This document shows positions 1-7,005 of a stretch of DNA of 13,245 bases, piece after piece. The translations under genes were made by a program, and so were the position numbers. Every line of letters begins with the position of its first letter. Within the stretch, counting starts at the first letter, position 1. Source of the DNA: Treponema sp. (GTDB lineage: Bacteria; Spirochaetota; Spirochaetia; Treponematales; Breznakiellaceae); the NCBI GenBank assembly GCA_031273405.1, contig JAISRW010000060.1, forward strand, positions 1 through 13,245, in the 5' to 3' direction. The notes under the pieces were generated by a model. That model saw only the letters and a list, made by a program, of their open reading frames with translations, was not told the origin of the DNA and did no database searches.

Positions 1-165
1 CCCCGGCTCAGATCCATGGCCCGGTCGGCAGACGGCCTCATCGAAGCCGTATACATGCCGGAACGCCGCTTTGTATGGGCCGTCCAGTGGCACCCCGAAT
101 TCTCCCTAGCCGACGAAACAAGCAAGGCTATATTCGGCGCTTTTGTTTCATCCTGCCGCGTATAA
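1..165 (+). CDS. Class I glutamine amidotransferase-like protein (peptidase C26 / PuuD type), C-terminal end only
   Basis: Only the last 54 codons are in the window; the gene starts upstream. The frame reads ADGLIEAV, then about ten residues later AVQWHPEF, and ends at a TAA at 163-165. In class I glutamine amidotransferases the His and Glu of a WHPE motif are the second and third members of the catalytic triad. Here they are residues 31 and 33 of the fragment. The ADGLIEAV...VQWHPE spacing is typical of the gamma-glutamyl-GABA hydrolase / peptidase C26 branch, which releases glutamate from gamma-glutamyl compounds. The nucleophile Cys lies outside the window, so activity and exact substrate cannot be judged. 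It could also be the GATase part of a larger enzyme. Confidence 0.8.
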   Translation, partial: PRLRSMARSADGLIEAVYMPERRFVWAVQWHPEFSLADETSKAIFGAFVSSCRV

Positions 166-180
166 GGCGCCCCGCGCCTT
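164..180 (+). terminator. Short GC-rich hairpin after the amidotransferase gene
   Basis: A perfect 7-bp inverted repeat, AAGGCGC / GCGCCTT with a CCC loop, overlaps the stop codon. No T-run follows on the plus strand, so it may be a weak or factor-assisted terminator, or only an mRNA 3'-end stabiliser. Confidence 0.35.
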
Positions 181-208
181 ACCTATTACCCAGAATTCGT
201 AGTATAAA
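179..208 (+). promoter_or_regulatory. Possible sigma-70-type promoter very close to the GH18 start codon
   Basis: TTACCT at 179-184 and TATAAA at 203-208 are 18 bp apart. Transcription would start at about 215, which is the A of the ATG, giving a leaderless mRNA. There is no clear Shine-Dalgarno sequence before this ATG, which fits. The -35 match is poor, so this is a weak call. Confidence 0.25.
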
Positions 209-214
209 AGAACT

Positions 215-1345
215 ATGAAAACCCTGTTTTTTTTGAAGAAAATCCGCGGTCTTGGCTGCGGCGCCATCCTGGCCCTGTTGCTGGCCGCCTCCTGCTATTC
301 TCCTCCCCCGCCGAAACCTGAGACGCCCGAAGCCGAAACCCCGGCGGCAACCGTAGCGGAAACCGCGGTGGAAGAAGAAATCATTGCCGAGGTAGAATTT
401 CCCTCCTACGAGGTGGAACTCCCTGTTTCTTCTTTTGGCGAAATTTGGGGCTACCTTGTCGCCGGCAGAGAAAGCGCCCTCGGCAGGGGGTATCCCCTTT
501 CGGACATAGGCTATTTCGGCGCCGAGATAGACAACTACGGAAAGCTGGTTAATGTGCCGGACCGGAAAAAAATATCCGGCTATCCGGGGCGGGTCCATCT
601 GGTAGTGACCTGCAACAGTCGGCCCCTCACTCACTTTGCGCTTGAGGAAGGCAGCGCGGTGCGCCGCCGGATGATTGCCGACCTGCTCGCCGAAACGGCA
701 GCCTACGACGGCCTTCAGATTGATTTTGAATATGTTCCAGCCCAGGACGGCGGCGCCTTCCTTTCTTTTCTTTCGGAGCTAAGAAAGGGCCTGGCCGGCA
801 AAATGTTTACCATCGCCCTTCCCGCCCGGACGAGAACGCTGGCGAATGATGTATATGATTACGGGAAAATAAACGCCCTGACAGACCGCATCCTTGTCAT
901 GGCCTATGACGAGCACTGGTCCGGCAGCCAGCCGGGCCCCATAGCTTCCATGGGCTGGTGCAGGGATGTGGCCTCATATTCCCTGGCAACCCTGGGACCC
1001 GGCAAACTCATCATGGGCCTCCCCTTCTACGGCCGCGCCTGGGGGCATACCAACCCTTCGAGGGCTTATATACATTCAAGCATAGAGAGGCTCAAGGAAG
1101 AAAACAAAGTATCCGAAGTTATCCGTACCGAAGGGATACCCCACTTTAGCTATGAAATACCCGTCTCGGTAACGGTCTACTACGAGGATGCCTTTTCTCT
1201 CTCCGCCCGCATGGAGATGTATACTTCTCTGGGGGTAAAGGCCATCGGTTTTTGGTCATTGGGCCAGGAAAATCCCGAATTTTGGAAAATTCTGGAGCTT
1301 AAGGAAACCAACCGCGAAGAAGGGAAGAATAAGAGTGAGGGGTGA
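215..1345 (+). CDS. Secreted GH18-family glycoside hydrolase, predicted lipoprotein
   Basis: The 376-residue protein starts with a basic then hydrophobic signal (residues 1-26) and a lipobox-like LLAASC with Cys27, so it is probably lipid-anchored outside the inner membrane. A Pro/Glu-rich linker follows (about 28-60). The GH18 barrel covers about 70-362. The family signature DxxxDxE reads DGLQIDFE at 165-172, with Glu172 as the expected acid/base. MAYDEHW (229-235), GLPFYGRAW (268-276) and IGFWSLG (344-350) match later GH18 strands. GH18 enzymes cut beta-1,4 bonds next to N-acetylglucosamine in chitin or peptidoglycan. The compact single barrel resembles YaaH/SleL-like proteins more than large chitinases. 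No chitin-binding or LysM domain is visible, so the substrate is open. The ATG at 215 gives the intact signal peptide. The gene converges on the alcohol dehydrogenase gene. Confidence 0.88.
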   Translation: MKTLFFLKKIRGLGCGAILALLLAASCYSPPPPKPETPEAETPAATVAETAVEEEIIAEVEFPSYEVELPVSSFGEIWGYLVAGRESALGRGYPLSDIGYFGAEIDNYGKLVNVPDRKKISGYPGRVHLVVTCNSRPLTHFALEEGSAVRRRMIADLLAETAAYDGLQIDFEYVPAQDGGAFLSFLSELRKGLAGKMFTIALPARTRTLANDVYDYGKINALTDRILVMAYDEHWSGSQPGPIASMGWCRDVASYSLATLGPGKLIMGLPFYGRAWGHTNPSRAYIHSSIERLKEENKVSEVIRTEGIPHFSYEIPVSVTVYYEDAFSLSARMEMYTSLGVKAIGFWSLGQENPEFWKILELKETNREEGKNKSEG

Positions 1346-1352
1346 AGAGAAC

Positions 1353-1385
1353 GGGGAATCCGCTTATAACGGAGTATAGTTCCCC
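1353..1385. terminator. Hairpin between convergent genes, possible two-way terminator
   Basis: GGGGAA at 1353-1358 pairs with TTCCCC at 1380-1385, and inside it TCCG pairs with CGGA around a CTTATAA loop. It lies between the stop codons of two convergent genes. No strong T-run follows on either strand, so termination efficiency is uncertain. Confidence 0.4.
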
Positions 1386-2587
1386 TACTCTACAATGGAG
1401 CTAAAGATCGCGGTGACGGCTTTTTCGTCCAGATCCACAAAACCCGGCACCGTGCCGTTGTTCACCTCCAGGCAGCGCCGGATCACCCCCTGGAGGTCCG
1501 CTTTGGGGATCCCCAGCTCTTTGAGGGTGAGGGGCATGCCTATGGACTTAATCCATGTACGGAACGCCCTGAGCCCCGCGTCGGCGGTGGCTTTGATGTC
1601 GGTCATTTCGGGGTTTATGCCGAAGACTTGCACGCCGAATTGGGCGATCCGGGCAATCTGTTCCGGCGTTCCCGTATCGGCGATGTACTGGAGCCAGGCG
1701 GGCATTACCGCCGCAAGGCCCGCGCCGTGGGCCGTATCGTAGTGGCCGGAAAGCTGGGATTCCAGGCCGTGTTCGCCGCCCCGGGGGCCGGAGCGGCCTA
1801 TGCCGGTCAGATCGTTGTGGCTAAAGGAGCCGGCCAGCATCAGTTCCGCCCGGGCTTCGTAATCGCCGGGCCTGGCAATGGCAATGGGGGCGTACTTGAC
1901 CACGGTCCTCATGGTAGCCGCGGCGTATTCGTCCCCCAGGCTGCTGGCGAGGTTTTCCTGGTAGAAATACCGGCTCACCGTATGGGCCACAATGTCCGCG
2001 GCGCCCGCGCCGGTCTGGTAGGCCGATACCGTATAGGTCAGCTCGGGGTTCATGATGGCGAACACGGGCCGGCAGGGGTCCCACATAAAGCCCCGTTTCT
2101 GGCCGCTCTCCAGATCGTCCACCAGGACACTGGAACGGCTGGTTTCGCTCCCCGCCGCCGCGATGGTGTGGATGGTTCCCACAGGGGCCATTTTTTCCGC
2201 GGGGGTTCCGCTGTAGAACTGCCAGTATTCCCCGCCGTTTGCCAGCCCCAGGGCTATGCCCTTAGCCGTATCAATGGCGCTGCCTCCCCCTACGCCGAGC
2301 AGGAAATCAACTTTTTCGTCTTGGGCGATTTTAAGCCCCTTGTCCACCAGGGAGCGCCTGGGGTTGGGCTGGACTCCGCCTAATTCCACAAAAGGAAGCC
2401 CCCCGTCCTTCAGGGCTTTGACTACCCGGTCATAGAGGCCGCTCTTCTTTATGGAACCTCCGCCGTAAACCAGCATCACCCTGGTTCCACCGTGCTTGCG
2501 GACCATTTTGGCGGCTTCGGCTTCTGTTCCCTTACCAAAGAGAATATCCGTGTACAGGTTGAAATTGAAAGGCGCAAAAGTTTTCAT
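1385..2587 (-). CDS. Iron-type (group III) alcohol dehydrogenase, BdhA/YqhD-like
   Basis: The 400-residue protein has the normal length for the family. Residue numbers are from the start chosen here. GGGSAIDTAK at 100-109 is the nucleotide-binding motif. The expected metal ligands are Asp198 and His202 (DIVAH), His273 (EHGLES) and His287 (AHGAGLA), spaced as in YqhD/BdhA enzymes. These enzymes reduce aldehydes to alcohols with NAD(P)H in the cytoplasm, so a role in fermentative redox balance or aldehyde disposal is likely; the substrate cannot be read from sequence. I start at the ATG at 2587 because AGGAG lies 5 nt upstream. The frame stays open for 23 more codons, but that extension runs into a hairpin-rich repeat and has no family resemblance. 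The gene stands alone on its strand. Confidence 0.92.
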   Translation of the reverse strand: MKTFAPFNFNLYTDILFGKGTEAEAAKMVRKHGGTRVMLVYGGGSIKKSGLYDRVVKALKDGGLPFVELGGVQPNPRRSLVDKGLKIAQDEKVDFLLGVGGGSAIDTAKGIALGLANGGEYWQFYSGTPAEKMAPVGTIHTIAAAGSETSRSSVLVDDLESGQKRGFMWDPCRPVFAIMNPELTYTVSAYQTGAGAADIVAHTVSRYFYQENLASSLGDEYAAATMRTVVKYAPIAIARPGDYEARAELMLAGSFSHNDLTGIGRSGPRGGEHGLESQLSGHYDTAHGAGLAAVMPAWLQYIADTGTPEQIARIAQFGVQVFGINPEMTDIKATADAGLRAFRTWIKSIGMPLTLKELGIPKADLQGVIRRCLEVNNGTVPGFVDLDEKAVTAIFSSIVE

Positions 2588-2592
2588 ATATA

Positions 2593-2597
2593 CTCCT
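2593..2597 (-). promoter_or_regulatory. Ribosome binding site that fixes the alcohol dehydrogenase start
   Basis: On the minus strand AGGAG is followed by TATAT and ATG. This 5-nt spacing supports the start at 2587 over the longer reading frame that opens at 2656. Confidence 0.75.
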
Positions 2598-2607
2598 ATA
2601 TTTAACA

Positions 2608-2810
2608 AAGCTTCGTAACTATTCAGTCGTAGCGTGATTCGTTGCGAAGGGTACATACCCCGACCGCTTGCGGCGGAACTAAGGGTATGTACCCTGAGTC
2701 AAAATACCTTGTGAGAACTTTTCTTGTTCTCCAGTGCTTGGAGACCCTGCGGGTCCCTCACGGTAGTGGCGACGCTATCCCCCGTAGGCGGCTGAATAGT
2801 TACAAAGCTT
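2608..2810. repeat. 203-bp element bounded by 19-bp inverted repeats and full of hairpins (MITE- or REPIN-like)
   Basis: The left end AAGCTTCGTAACTATTCAG (2608-2626) is the reverse complement of the right end (2792-2810) at 18 of 19 positions. Inside, GGGTACATACCC (2649-2660) and GGGTATGTACCC (2683-2694) are exact reverse complements, and each is also a dyad by itself. More hairpins follow: TTCG-TTG-CGAA, GAGAAC/GTTCTC, CTCCA/TGGAG, GACCC-TGC-GGGTC, and a TAGTG/CGCTA stem capped by GCGA. No ORF in it resembles a transposase. It could be a non-autonomous mobile element or a structured RNA. A clean target-site duplication is not visible, though CTATA occurs just left (2596-2600) and exactly right (2811-2815). 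Confidence 0.65.
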
Positions 2811-3055
2811 CTATAAACTTCACAAAACATCGGCAAAACCGAAAGCGGATTTTAGCATTGCTAATCTCATTACTAATCCCAAAACAGAGATTAGTCAATA
2901 CTTGCGGCGGGACCCCTCAGGTTCGACGGCACTACCGCCTTCTCCTTGCTTTTCCCTTTGGCCTTCGTCAACTACCCGGTCCGCCATCGTATTTCTTGAT
3001 GATAGCGTCTATTTCTTTCATCAATTTCTGTCTGATTCCTATTAGCTCCTGAACA
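2811..3055. other. Non-coding stretch between the repeat element and the caspase remnant
   Basis: I find no convincing intact gene here. One hairpin is visible: CTAATCTC (2861-2868) pairs with GAGATTAG (2887-2894) across an 18-nt loop. The right part carries a possible C-terminal protein remnant on the minus strand, listed separately. The stretch looks like decayed or rearranged DNA. Confidence 0.5.
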
Positions 3056-3069
3056 ATGAAAAATAGCCT
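2968..3069 (-). pseudogene. Possible C-terminal remnant of an unknown protein
   Basis: A minus-strand frame ends at a TGA (2968-2970) and reads QELIGIRQKL, then MKEIDAIIKK, then YDGGPGS. This is a charged amphipathic helix followed by a short polar tail, as seen at the ends of real proteins. The frame is closed upstream by a TAG at 3070-3072, just inside the caspase remnant on the other strand, so any gene has lost its body. An ATG at 3021 would give only 17 residues and lacks a well-spaced ribosome binding site. I do not recognise the family, and chance is possible. Confidence 0.25.
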
Positions 3070-3282
3070 CTATAAGGCCGCGGCTCTGTTTTTGGGTTTG
3101 TTGTTTTCGGGGAACTTGTTTGCCCAGCAAACCGGCAGCCGGTATGCGCCGGCGATAGGGAACAATAATTACCAAAACGAAGTAACGCCTCTCACCAATC
3201 CCGCGAATGACGCGGAGGATATTGCCGGCGGAAATCGGAAGGTTTTTTCCGGTTTGCCGGTCACGGGATTTCGGTAAAAAAT
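3056..3282 (+). pseudogene. Broken caspase-like (peptidase C14) secreted protein gene
   Basis: The first 73-codon frame (3056-3277) encodes a signal peptide ending LFAQQ and then GSRYAPAIGNNNYQNE and LTNPANDAEDIA. This matches the start of bacterial caspase-like domains, where RYALVIGN..Y and NP.NDA.DIA form the first strand and helix. The frame then turns into unrelated residues and stops. In another frame, 3247-3282 reads FRFAGHGISVKN, which matches the catalytic-His strand (YFAGHG) of the same fold. Intact domains have roughly 40-45 residues between these two blocks, so an internal deletion with a frame change is the simplest reading. The catalytic Cys block is absent downstream. No ribosome binding site precedes the ATG. 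It is very unlikely to make an active protease. Confidence 0.65.
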
Positions 3283-3310
3283 CAGCATATTTTCGACTTG
3301 GAAATATCCC

Positions 3311-3374
3311 GGTTCGATGGTCCGATTCGACCGCGACCCGCGGCCTTTCGATTCGGTGGTTCGATGGCTCGAAC
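3311..3374. repeat. Short GC-rich repeat block at the end of the four-gene operon
   Basis: GGTTCGATGG occurs at 3311-3320 and 3358-3367. CGATTCG occurs between them at 3323-3329 and 3349-3355, so the order is A-B-B-A. The centre is a dyad, CCGCG-ACC-CGCGG (3331-3343). The right end is a perfect hairpin, GTTCGA-TGGC-TCGAAC (3359-3374). The block lies just after the stop codon of the minus-strand operon and could form RNA 3'-end structure. No T-run identifies it as an intrinsic terminator. Confidence 0.45.
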
Positions 3375-3387
3375 GCGGGGCAGACGC

Positions 3388-5523
3388 TTATTCCAGGGGC
3401 GCGAAGTACACCGCCCCGTCCCGGCCGGAACGCTCCATAAGGTATACTTCCGCTTCCAGGGGCAAAGGGGTCCGGCCGTAATCCGTGGGGAGCAGGGAGC
3501 GGTAGCTCAGGGCATAACAGCCGCTGGGACGCCGGGTAAGCTTTTGGATCTCCTGACCCACCCCTTCGTTCCGGTAGAGGGGCAGAACCGCGCCCCCGGT
3601 GGCTTCGCAGAGGTAGCGTATCTCCCCCCCCGGAGGGGTCCCGCCCAGGATAACCGCGTAAAAAACCACATCGTTATTGGCCATATAAGCGGCCAGTTCC
3701 GAAAGGCCGTACTGCTCGAAAGCGAGCTCCCCCAGCCCCGCCCCCTGGCCGACAAAAACCACGGCCCGCTTCTTTTCGCCGGGCAGCAGATCCGTCACGG
3801 CAAGCCTCAGGCCCAGATCGAAACGCCAGCGGGGCGTGTAGGAAGCGGCGCTTCCCCTGGCGGCCTCCTGGAGCTGCCGCGCCGGCGTGACGGCCCCCTG
3901 AGGCGTCAGGGATTCCCGGCGGGGCTGTTCCCCGGCGGAAACCAGGGACACGATGCCGGCCCCGGCGGCGCTTATATCCCGGACGGCGGCAGCCATTTCG
4001 TCCCTGAGCTCCCTGGCGCCCGCGGAACGTTCTACCAGGATGGAAATGTCGGCCCTTCCGGAAAGATAGGCGGCGCCGAGGAAATTCTGCTCCGCTACGG
4101 TACGGCCTTCTTCGCTGAGGATAAAATTCCTGGCGTCCAGCCCCACAATAGGACGCCTGAACCTGTCCTGGACCCGGAGTTCCACCGTAACCACGGGAAA
4201 ATCATCGGCCGCGATCCTGTCAATCTGCACAAAAAGCCCCGACGCAATGTCTTCCATTCTGGTCATTATGGCCACTTCCCCGGTCTTAAAATCCGCCGCC
4301 AGAACATTGCCGTTCCTGTCCACTTCGGCGCCGGTGATTTTCACCCTGGAAGGATTGCCCAGAACCCCGAGCTCCCTCACAATGGCCGTATCGGGCTCGA
4401 TCAGGAGGATGCGGTTGGAATCGGCGGCCAGGATCTTCCCGTCTTCCGTGAACCTCAGGCTTTCGGGAGAAGAAAGGCCTTCCCCTACCAGAACCCCCAG
4501 GTAGGCGCCGTTCCGGTCAAACATGAAGATGCGGTTCGATATATTGTCCGCCGCGAAGATCCTGCCTTCCCCGGCGGCTATGCCCGAGGGGGAAATAAAA
4601 CCGGGGAAACCCGGCGTTTTGTCCCCAAAGGAGAGAATAAAGGCCCCGGAAGGATCGAATTTTGATATGCGCCGGTTCCCGTAATCCACTACATAAAGAT
4701 AGCCTTCCTCGTCCAGGGCCAGGTTCTGGGGTCCCACAAACTGCCCGGCCCCCCGGCCTTTGGCGCCGATGTAATACTGCCATTCCCCGTCGCCGGAAAG
4801 AACGCTTACCCTGCCGCCCCGGAGCTCCGAGAGGTAGAGTCTCCCGTCCTGCCCCCTTACCAGATCATAGGGCCTGTCAAAACCGTTGAGAGGCCCCCGG
4901 CGGCGGTCCCGGATTATGCCGTTCACGTCAATACGGACTATCTCGTTGCTCCCGTAGGCTACCACCCAAGCCGAACCGTCCTCCAGGGGGAGCACGGCGC
5001 TGGGCTGGCGGTAAAGCAGGATATCCCCGTTTTTGCTGGGATACCTGCCGGATTCAACAAACCTGAATTCCTCAGGGGAGAGGGCCGGATCGGTTTCCAG
5101 GGGAAGAAAGCTCCGCCGGTTCCGCACGGTTTCCGCGCGGCTTGAAAGAAGAATCCCCGGGCCGGAGGAATAGCCGTAGCCCGCCGCGGCCGAACGCCAC
5201 TGCCTCAGGGCGGTTTCCTCAAATCCCGAACGGTAATAGGAACGGCCCAGCCATTCCAGGATCAGCGGCTCCCCAGGCCGGAAGGAAAGGGCCCGCTCCA
5301 GAGAAAGAATCGCTTCGTTAAAGGCGTAGCGGTTATATGCCTGGACGCCGATGCGGAATTCTTCCCTGGCCCGCACCGTGTTGAGATCCGCCTGATCGCC
5401 GCCCGGGGGGAGGAGTATGCCGGGATTCGGCGCCTGAGCCGCCAGGGGAAGGGGTATAAAAGAAACAAAAAAGAGGGTAAAAAAAAACGCAAGAAAGAAG
5501 AACCCAGGGGAACCCTTTTTCAT
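3388..5523 (-). CDS. Secreted TPR / NHL-propeller / VWA-like protein
   Basis: The 711-residue protein begins with a long signal peptide (1-30, ending LAAQA). TPR-like helices follow at about 55-112, including FNEAILSLERAL. Repeated blades such as NLALDEEGYLYVVDYGNRRISKFD and SGIAAGEGRIFAADNISNRI span about 170-420 and look like an NHL beta-propeller. From about 444, VTVELRVQDRFRRPIVGL...DFxLSEEG-type sequence resembles the strand leading into VWFA-related domains, and about 490-680 looks like a VWA fold. Its metal site is degenerate: the usual DxSxS is ILVERSAGA (495-503). The likely role is an envelope or periplasmic binding scaffold, not an enzyme. The ATG at 5523 has GGAGGGA upstream and overlaps the previous gene by 4 nt (ATGA), so translation is probably coupled. 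Confidence 0.8.
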   Translation of the reverse strand: MKKGSPGFFFLAFFFTLFFVSFIPLPLAAQAPNPGILLPPGGDQADLNTVRAREEFRIGVQAYNRYAFNEAILSLERALSFRPGEPLILEWLGRSYYRSGFEETALRQWRSAAAGYGYSSGPGILLSSRAETVRNRRSFLPLETDPALSPEEFRFVESGRYPSKNGDILLYRQPSAVLPLEDGSAWVVAYGSNEIVRIDVNGIIRDRRRGPLNGFDRPYDLVRGQDGRLYLSELRGGRVSVLSGDGEWQYYIGAKGRGAGQFVGPQNLALDEEGYLYVVDYGNRRISKFDPSGAFILSFGDKTPGFPGFISPSGIAAGEGRIFAADNISNRIFMFDRNGAYLGVLVGEGLSSPESLRFTEDGKILAADSNRILLIEPDTAIVRELGVLGNPSRVKITGAEVDRNGNVLAADFKTGEVAIMTRMEDIASGLFVQIDRIAADDFPVVTVELRVQDRFRRPIVGLDARNFILSEEGRTVAEQNFLGAAYLSGRADISILVERSAGARELRDEMAAAVRDISAAGAGIVSLVSAGEQPRRESLTPQGAVTPARQLQEAARGSAASYTPRWRFDLGLRLAVTDLLPGEKKRAVVFVGQGAGLGELAFEQYGLSELAAYMANNDVVFYAVILGGTPPGGEIRYLCEATGGAVLPLYRNEGVGQEIQKLTRRPSGCYALSYRSLLPTDYGRTPLPLEAEVYLMERSGRDGAVYFAPLE

Positions 5524-6215
5524 GTTCCCTCCGTTACGGTCTTGTAATGTTCCCTTATGTCCTTATGCTGGGGCGCCGCGTCAAGGGCCCGACGCAGCCA
5601 GGTGCGGGCCTCAAGGAGTTCCCCGTTCTTGAAATAGGCCCAACCCAAGGAATCCAGGTACAGGGCGTTCCGGGGTTTCATATCTACCGCCTTTTTGCAG
5701 CACCGGAGGCCCCGGAGCAGGTCAGTATCGGTATCCACCAGGACATACCCCAGGCCGTTGAGAGCGGTGGTATTGTTTTCGTCCAGTTCCAGGGCTTTCT
5801 CGTAATAATCCAGGGCCTGCTTGTAATGTTTCTGGGTCCAGGAGGCAAAGGCCAAGGTGGTGTAAAGCTGGGCCGACTCAAAACCTTTATTGGCCAGATG
5901 GTGAAGTTCAAATTCAGCCATTTTGGAACGCTTGGTGATCACATAAATATAGGCCAGGGTCATACGGCATTGGTAAACCCTCAAAAGGTCCCGGCTCGAG
6001 GTCACCACCTGCTCCAGGTACAAAAGGGCGTCGTCATAACGTTCCAGCTTGGTATAGCAGAGGCCGAGGTAGTAGGCCAGTTCCGCGTTTTCATCGGGAT
6101 CGAAAAACTCGGCGTCAACCTGGAGCAGCACCTGGAGGGCTAGGTCCCAGCGCTTGAGCCGGTAAAGCCGGATTCCCTCCTGGAGGGAGCCCTTGTGGCC
6201 CGGACCTTCCGCCAT
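5520..6215 (-). CDS. Cytoplasmic TPR protein
   Basis: The 231-residue protein is almost entirely helical repeats. Four TPR-like units are visible at about 45-78, 115-148 (with YKQALDYYEKALELDENN), 149-182 and 183-216 (with LGWAYFKNGELLEARTWLRRAL). There is no signal peptide or membrane segment. TPR proteins bind other proteins and the partner cannot be read here; the overlap with the NHL/VWA gene suggests the two products are made together. I chose the ATG at 6215, one base after the surE stop. The frame stays open a further 44 codons upstream, but those codons lie inside surE and read as Pro/Gly-rich shadow sequence. A weak AGGG precedes the chosen ATG. Confidence 0.8.
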   Translation of the reverse strand: MAEGPGHKGSLQEGIRLYRLKRWDLALQVLLQVDAEFFDPDENAELAYYLGLCYTKLERYDDALLYLEQVVTSSRDLLRVYQCRMTLAYIYVITKRSKMAEFELHHLANKGFESAQLYTTLAFASWTQKHYKQALDYYEKALELDENNTTALNGLGYVLVDTDTDLLRGLRCCKKAVDMKPRNALYLDSLGWAYFKNGELLEARTWLRRALDAAPQHKDIREHYKTVTEGT

Positions 6216-6216
6216 C

Positions 6217-6999
6217 TTATGCCCTTTTTCCGGAGGAGGGCCGCTTCCCCACAGAGGCATAATCCGGCGCGGCGGCGCAGGCATTCCGGCTGACCACGGG
6301 ATGGATAAATATGGGGCTTGCGGAAACCATGTTCCTGAAAACCGCATCCCAATCGGAACCGTCCTCCCTTTCCGCCGTCTGGTTCCCGGCCTGCAAAAAG
6401 AGCCAGTTGGCCCCGCCTTCGGATTTCAGCACTTCAAGGCAATCACGGTAATTTTTCACGGCCGGCCAGGTTTTCTTTACGGCCCCGGGACCGGAGGGGT
6501 TATTGGGAATATTCACGTTGATGAAGGTGTCTTCTTCCCACATGTCAAGAAATTCCCCCAGATGATCCGCCGCGTATTCCGCCGCCATGCTCCAGCAAAA
6601 ATCCGAATACCCCGCCAGGGAAAAAGCGATCGCCGGGATGCCCATGAGGGCGGCCTGGCGGGCGGCGGCGGCGGTCCCCGAGTAGATAATATCGGTCCCC
6701 AGGTTGGGCCCCCGGTTGATCCCGGAAACCACGACGTCGGGTTTCATTCCCGGAATCCCTCCCAGGACCCCCGCAAGGACACAATCCGCAGGCTGCCCCG
6801 AGCAACTCCAGGTGTTCTTTTCCAGTTCCGTAAACTTTACCGGATTGCCCAGGATGGTTAACCCGTGGGAGACCCCGGAACGATTGGTATCCGGGGCAAG
6901 GACCCATACGGCGTGGTTCGTCCGGGACCGGAGCGCCCCGGCCAGCTTCACAAGCCCTTCGCAGCCTATGCCATCGTCATTGGTCACCAGTATTTTCAT
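6217..6999 (-). CDS. surE: SurE 5'/3'-nucleotidase
   Basis: The 260-residue protein opens with MKILVTNDDG, the family's metal-binding start (Asp8 and Asp9). Further SurE blocks are APDTNRSGVSHGLT (35-48, with Ser41), SGINRGPNLGTDIIYSGT (92-109, with Asn95), and the TAAAARQAALMGIPAIAFS helix region. SurE is a divalent-metal nucleotidase that dephosphorylates nucleoside monophosphates and is linked to stationary-phase survival. The length is normal. The start has GAGG 7 nt upstream. The gene lies 6 nt after the galactokinase-like gene and 1 nt before the TPR gene, so it is in the middle of an operon. All the core motif residues I can place are present. Confidence 0.95.
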   Translation of the reverse strand: MKILVTNDDGIGCEGLVKLAGALRSRTNHAVWVLAPDTNRSGVSHGLTILGNPVKFTELEKNTWSCSGQPADCVLAGVLGGIPGMKPDVVVSGINRGPNLGTDIIYSGTAAAARQAALMGIPAIAFSLAGYSDFCWSMAAEYAADHLGEFLDMWEEDTFINVNIPNNPSGPGAVKKTWPAVKNYRDCLEVLKSEGGANWLFLQAGNQTAEREDGSDWDAVFRNMVSASPIFIHPVVSRNACAAAPDYASVGKRPSSGKRA

Positions 7000-7005
7000 G
7001 AAACC

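Noticed and set aside
2588..2656. 23-codon N-terminal extension of the alcohol dehydrogenase
   Set aside because: It reads through the repeat element, lacks family similarity, and a better start with AGGAG lies at 2587.
2608..2810. The hairpin element as an integron attC site
   Set aside because: The ends do not carry the RYYYAAC and GTTRRRY core sites, the element is longer than usual attC sites, and no integrase is nearby.
3298..4665. Long plus-strand open frame of 455 codons
   Set aside because: It lies antisense to the NHL/VWA gene, is rich in Pro, Gly, Arg and His, and has no recognisable domain. It is a shadow of the GC-rich gene on the other strand.
6216..6347. 44-codon N-terminal extension of the TPR protein
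   Set aside because: It overlaps surE and reads as shadow sequence. The ATG right after the surE stop is the better start.
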